Shown here: positions 38,740 through 42,293 of the stretch, piece by piece
Layout of the letters: the number at the start of each line of letters is the position of its first letter
How positions within the stretch are numbered: the first letter of the stretch is position 1
Assembly (NCBI GenBank): GCA_014377145.1
Contig: JACMQE010000146.1
Coordinates: forward strand, 1-42,293
From: Glaciimonas sp.
GTDB lineage: Bacteria; Pseudomonadota; Gammaproteobacteria; Burkholderiales; Burkholderiaceae
Direction: 5' to 3'
DNA length: 42,293 nucleotides
Translations under genes and position numbers: made by a program
The notes under the pieces: model-generated
Told to the model about the DNA's origin: nothing
Seen by the model: only the letters and a program-made list of their open reading frames with translations
Databases searched by the model: none

Positions 38740-39231
38740 TTGGTTTCTGTAAGCGTAATCACGACAGGCAAAATTTGGCGGCCAATCTCGAGACCATGTT
38801 TCCGGCTAACTTGGCGTCGGCAAATTCGTCCATCATTAAGGTGGGGATAGTGCGGTTGTATTGGTCTGGCAGGATCATGTTGTGCGCGCCGGCATATTCG
38901 GCCACTTGCAAGGCAAGCTAATGGCCGAATATGCCGTCGATGTACCAGGGAACCATGAGCGTGGTCAATATATCGACCTCCCCACCTTTGCCTGCGCTGA
39001 GAACGCCCTCGATCCAGTCTTGATATTCGGGCAGCAAGGTTGCTTTGAGGACATTTTTTCCTAGATCGATTGGATTTGTTTGATGCGGCGCAGATGTGCG
39101 ATCAGCTGGTATTGCATCAGCTCGTAAGCATGGCCGCAGGTACGCTGGCCAAGAGGAGGGGTGCTGTTGCCAGCAGCTTTGGCGGCTAGCCTACCTGCTT
39201 TATGGCGTAAGACGGGTGAAAGGTAGGACAT
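38740..39231 (-). pseudogene. phage terminase small subunit (endonuclease) M, broken
   Basis: P2 gpM-like. The ATG is at 39229-39231 (MSYLSPVLRHKAGRLAAKAA). The frame runs through HAYELMQYQLIAHLRRIKQI and shifts near 39065 to DLGKNVLKATLLPEYQDWIE and GVLSAGKGGEVDILTTLMVP. A TAG follows FGH, then VAEYAGAHNMILPDQYNRTI continues. The C-terminus is lost into the R gene. The L, X, lysis and Y genes that separate M from R in P2 are gone. Confidence 0.78.
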
Positions 39232-39233
39232 GG

Positions 39234-39570
39234 TTATGCTTCCGGTTGCAGTTCTTTGAACAGTGCGATGTTGTTTGATCAGGGCACCGAGGCCAAAGTC
39301 TTCGATGATGTAGGGGTCATTAGATGATTCGTAATTTTCGATGCGCTCGCGCTTGGCTTCCTCGACTAAGCAGCGGCGTCCCGTTTTTGCCATTAGATCG
39401 ATCAGTTGTCGAAACGCGTGATGAGGATAGTGTTGTCGGGGAAGTGCGGTACGCTGACGTCTTGCAGACCGCCGAGGCGCTTCGCTGCGGATTTTTGTGT
39501 CTGTGAGTGATGGCGTACCGGATAACGAGGATTTGTATCCTGTAGGTTATCTGGTTTTTTGTAGCTATCA
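39234..39570 (-). pseudogene. phage major capsid protein N, C-terminal fragment
   Basis: P2 gpN-like. Text: KSAAKRLGGLQDVSVPHFPD and NTILITRFDN, then in another frame LVEEAKRERIENYESSNDPY and IIEDFGLG, then NIALFKELQPEA to a TAA at 39234-39236. Only the last 110 or so codons remain. This is the right-hand limit of recognisable phage sequence, about 100 bases from trpE. Confidence 0.78.
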
Positions 39571-39691
39571 GTAAACTTAAGCAAATGTCAAAGAATACTA
39601 GCGCTGTATTTTACAAGGGAGAGTGGAGAAATGTCGAACGATTTCGACTTTCGCTGAACGCGAATGATATTTAGCGATCATCAGAGTAGCA

Positions 39692-41206
39692 TCATATTTC
39701 CCCATCTAGACCGTCTTGTACTTGTTCTGCTGCGCGTAATACCGCACGTGCTTTATTTTCGGTTTCTTCCCATTCAGTTTCTGGCACCGAGTCAGCGACG
39801 ATGCCCGCGGCGGCTTGAACGTATAGCATGCCGTCTTTGATGACCCCTGTACGAATGGCAATGGCGACATCCATTTCGCCGCCGAATGACAGGTAGCCGC
39901 ATGCTCCGCCGTAAATGCCGCGTTTGGTGAGCTCAAGCTCATCAATGACCTCCATCGCTCGTACTTTTGGTGCGCCGGAGAGGGTTCCAGCGGGGAAGGT
40001 AGCCTTTAGAACATCCAAATTCGATAACCCGGATTTTAGTACACCTTCGACGTTGGAAACGATGTGCTGCACGTGCGAGTATTTTTCGATGACCATTTGG
40101 TCGGTAACTTTGACGGTGCCAGTTTCTGCAATACGACCGATGTCGTTGCGGGCCAAGTCAATTAGCATGATGTGCTCGGCGATTTCTTTAGGATCAGCAA
40201 GTAATTCGATTGCCAGTTGTTCGTCGCGCTCTGGGGTGGACCCACGCGGCCGCGTTCCTGCGAGTGGACGGATCGTGACTTTGCGCTTGCCTTCGGAGGT
40301 TGTTGTTGGTGTGGCTGTTTGCTCGTTGCGAACCAGAATTTCTGGTGAGGAGCCGACAATCTGCATGTCACCAAAATTGTAGAAGTACATATAAGGTGAC
40401 GGATTCAACGAACGTAATGCGCGATACAGCATCAGCGGTGAATTGACGTAAGGCTTTTTAATGCGTTGGCCGATCTGTACCTGCATTAGATCGCCCGCCA
40501 TCACGTAATCTTTGGCCTTGGCAACGGCTTTGAGGTAGTCCTCTTTTTTGAATTCTCGGATGATTTCTGTACGTGCAGAAGCCGATGTGACCGGTGGATC
40601 AGCGGGACAGCGCAACATTTTGCGTAAATCTTTCAGGCGTTGGCGACCTTTTGAGAACGCTTCTGGCTGCGTCGAATCGGTATAGACAATTAAATATAGC
40701 TTGCCGGAAAGATTGTCGATTACCGCCAATTCCTCTGTCAGTAGTAATTGAATGTCAGGCAAGCCTAGATCATCTTTTGGGGTGGAATGTGCCAGACGTT
40801 TTTCGATATGACGCACAGTATCGTAGCCGAAGTAGCCAGCTAAGCCACCGCAGAAGCGGGGCATGCCTGGTCGAATTGCGACTTTATAACGGGACTGAAA
40901 TTCGCTAATAAAGTCGAGCGGATTACCTTCTTTGGTCTCAATTATCCTATCATTCTTGACGACTTCGATGCGTGTATCGTAACTGCGCAGAAGCGTTGAT
41001 GCAGGCAAACCGATAAATGAGTAGCGTCCAAAGCGTTCGCCGCCGACGACGGACTCAAGTAAGAAGGTATTCTTGCCCGCCTGCTGGATTTGCGCTAATT
41101 TTAAATATAGCGTCAAAGGAGCTTCTAGATCAGTCAAAGCTTCTGCAATCAGGGGGATGCGATTATAGCCTTGTGCGGATAATGATTTAAATTCGAGTTC
41201 GGTCAT
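39692..41206 (-). CDS. trpE: anthranilate synthase component I
   Basis: Makes anthranilate from chorismate with ammonia from TrpG. The ATG at 41204-41206 (MTELEFKSLSAQGYNRIPL) fits the family; the frame is open to 41260. It keeps the tryptophan-inhibition motif LLES (NTFLLESVVGGERFGRYSF), IRPLAGTRPRG, AEHIMLIDLARNDIGR, and GTLSGAPKVRAMEVID near the active site. 504 residues, normal. It lies downstream of gph. Intact, although separated from trpG by a prophage remnant. Confidence 0.96.
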   Translation of the reverse strand: MTELEFKSLSAQGYNRIPLIAEALTDLEAPLTLYLKLAQIQQAGKNTFLLESVVGGERFGRYSFIGLPASTLLRSYDTRIEVVKNDRIIETKEGNPLDFISEFQSRYKVAIRPGMPRFCGGLAGYFGYDTVRHIEKRLAHSTPKDDLGLPDIQLLLTEELAVIDNLSGKLYLIVYTDSTQPEAFSKGRQRLKDLRKMLRCPADPPVTSASARTEIIREFKKEDYLKAVAKAKDYVMAGDLMQVQIGQRIKKPYVNSPLMLYRALRSLNPSPYMYFYNFGDMQIVGSSPEILVRNEQTATPTTTSEGKRKVTIRPLAGTRPRGSTPERDEQLAIELLADPKEIAEHIMLIDLARNDIGRIAETGTVKVTDQMVIEKYSHVQHIVSNVEGVLKSGLSNLDVLKATFPAGTLSGAPKVRAMEVIDELELTKRGIYGGACGYLSFGGEMDVAIAIRTGVIKDGMLYVQAAAGIVADSVPETEWEETENKARAVLRAAEQVQDGLDGEI

Positions 41207-41432
41207 TGTTTCTGTCCAGACCGCTATTTTAGAACAGCGGTGATCTACTGCAAAAAACATTATCTGCTATGTATGCTTTAAAAAGACAAAGAGCGGCGAT
41301 CAGCGGGTTACTTAGCCCAGGATTGCCAGCGTCGCCAGAGCCATGCCTTAGGGGTGGCTAGTGGGACATTGCGTTTTTTTGAGAAACATCATTTAAAAAA
41401 TCTGCGCGCTAAATGGATAAAGATGTGTGGGT

Positions 41433-42099
41433 TTATAGCGAAATATGCTTTGCCGCAGAAAGCAGCGTGGTTAATATACCATCCGAATCCACATCCTGTA
41501 TAGCAGCCCCATGGTTGTATCCGCAAGTATACTTAAGATCTTGCGACCGGCTGCGCGCGCCGCTAATGCATCATTCGAAGAACCACCAATAGCCACGAAT
41601 TGTGGGGGATATAAGTTGCATTGGTGGCACACTTCCAAAAATGGCATCGGGTCTGGTTTTCTCTGAAAAAGGAATCACCGCCGTACACCGGTTCAAGAAA
41701 ATCGCGTAATCCGGTTTTCTCTAAAAGCGGTAAAGCAAACGCAGTCGGTTTATTCGTGACGCAAACCATTCGTAATTCCATGTCTTGTATGGGCTGGAGT
41801 CCTGCAATGACGTTAGAAAGCGTCGCAAAGCTGCCATTGATGGCAAGATAATGGCTTTGATAAGATACGAGCCCCGCATTAAAATTGGCATCAACATCTG
41901 CTTCGGGTAAATCAAGACTTAAGACACGACGAATCAGATTTTCGGATTCTTTACCGACAAAGTTGGTGATGATTTGCAAAGATAGCGATGTCAAATCGAA
42001 ATCCGTCCGCATTCGACTTATATTAACATGGAAATCTGGCGCGGTATCCAGCATGGTGCCATCCAAATCAATAATAGCAGCGGCAATGCTTGTCAGCAT
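41433..42099 (-). pseudogene. gph: phosphoglycolate phosphatase, frameshifted
   Basis: HAD-type phosphatase that removes 2-phosphoglycolate. The start ATG is at 42097-42099 (MLTSIAAAIIDLDGTMLDTA), with the nucleophile motif DLDGT. The first 150 residues are open to VYGGDSF. A shift near 41665 then moves the frame to RKPDPMPFLEVCHQCNLYPP, with the acidic motif VAIGGSSNDALAARAAG. A second shift near 41530 leads to YNHGAAIQDVDSDGILTTLL and a TAA at 41433-41435. Two small indels only, so decay is recent. It stands in the conserved rpe-gph-trpE order. Confidence 0.87.
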
Positions 42100-42143
42100 T
42101 CCTGGATTGTCTTCCGCTGTTGCTAAGCTAATTCTAGCCCCAC

Positions 42144-42293
42144 TTAACGACATACTTTTACCAATTCACGACGCATTGCATCGATGACCGCCTTGTAATC
42201 AGGTTTGCCAAAAATCGCCGAGCCAGCTACAAACGTGTTTGCACCAGCAGCAGCAGCTTGGGCGATGTTGTCGATTTTGATGCCGCCATCGAC
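42144..42293 (-). CDS. rpe: ribulose-phosphate 3-epimerase, C-terminal part
   Basis: Interconverts ribulose 5-phosphate and xylulose 5-phosphate. Only the last 49 codons are in the window: [20 protein letters not shown] then [20 protein letters not shown] and RRELVKVCR, ending at TAA 42144-42146. VDGGI and GSAIFG are phosphate-binding parts of the TIM barrel. No lesion is seen. It precedes gph by about 45 bases. Confidence 0.93.
   Translation of the reverse strand, partial: VDGGIKIDNIAQAAAAGANTFVAGSAIFGKPDYKAVIDAMRRELVKVCR

Larger units (their letters stand above)
32592..39570. mobile_element. degraded P2-like prophage between trpG and trpE
   Basis: Reading the minus strand from right to left, fragments follow the P2 order: capsid N, terminase M, tail completion R and S, baseplate V, W and J. 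A P2-like gpA piece, an AlpA regulator and a HigBA pair come next. Head completion, lysis, tail sheath and tube, tape measure, tail fibre and integrase genes were not found. Accessory toxin-antitoxin genes fill the S-V interval. Flanking att repeats were not found. Boundaries are approximate. Confidence 0.85.

Noticed and set aside
1..42293. CRISPR array, rRNA or tRNA genes
   Set aside because: No regularly spaced direct repeats and no recognisable rRNA or tRNA cloverleaf sequence were seen by eye; a tRNA in a shadow region cannot be fully excluded without a covariance search.

Overview
The window looks like part of a betaproteobacterial (Burkholderiales, most like Oxalobacteraceae) chromosome. 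The basis is gene order (rpe-gph-trpE ... trpG-trpD-trpC, hemA-prfA-prmC, minC-minD-minE, pilB-pilC) and family resemblance of the proteins. It is unusually decayed. About fifteen housekeeping genes are intact, and nearly every accessory gene is broken by frameshifts, stop codons or deletions. This is the pattern of a lineage in mid genome reduction, such as a host-restricted symbiont; the lifestyle is an inference.

Layout. 1-1614: argH (partial) and a frameshifted hemerythrin gene. 1927-4495: wreck of the type IV pilus genes pilB and pilC, joined by a deletion. 4678-7240: intact CorC-type transporter and ispB. 7457-9387: a small secreted protein of unknown family, then a ruined tex. 9646-13678: prmC, dsbB, prfA and hemA, all intact, with a 36-codon cysteine-rich ORF on the other strand between dsbB and prfA. 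14190-16641: dead phosphatidylinositol-specific phospholipase C and dead OmpR-type response regulator. 17084-19044: intact minCDE. 19421-20363: dead aminopeptidase. 21386-22330: intact LysR regulator. 22816-26769: dead assimilatory nitrate locus (transporter, FAD reductase, nasA). 27221-29845: dead transposase, dead MerR/aldo-keto reductase pair behind a well-preserved MerR-type promoter, and the 3' end of a group II intron. 29841-32476: intact trpC, trpD and trpG. 32592-39570: a degraded P2-like prophage carrying several toxin-antitoxin remnants. 39692-42293: intact trpE, dead gph and the 3' end of rpe.

How the genes fit together. The intact genes cover translation termination (prfA, prmC), tetrapyrrole synthesis (hemA), quinone side-chain synthesis (ispB), division-site placement (minCDE), disulfide formation (dsbB), arginine and tryptophan synthesis, and the pentose phosphate pathway. 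The lost functions are motility and competence pili, nitrate assimilation, a secreted phospholipase, stress or transcription accessory factors and phage genes. Tryptophan synthesis is conspicuous: trpE, trpG, trpD and trpC all stay open although a prophage remnant splits trpE from trpGDC and an intron remnant abuts trpC.

Small-scale structure is also notable. There are two or three copies of a short inverted-repeat element with apparent TA target duplications, a perfect 28-bp palindrome at the transposase remnant, an 18-bp perfect inverted repeat that includes the end of minE, and toxin-antitoxin pairs in which the toxin is dead. No rRNA, tRNA or CRISPR array was seen. Protein identities come from reading motifs and recalled family patterns; no database search was possible.
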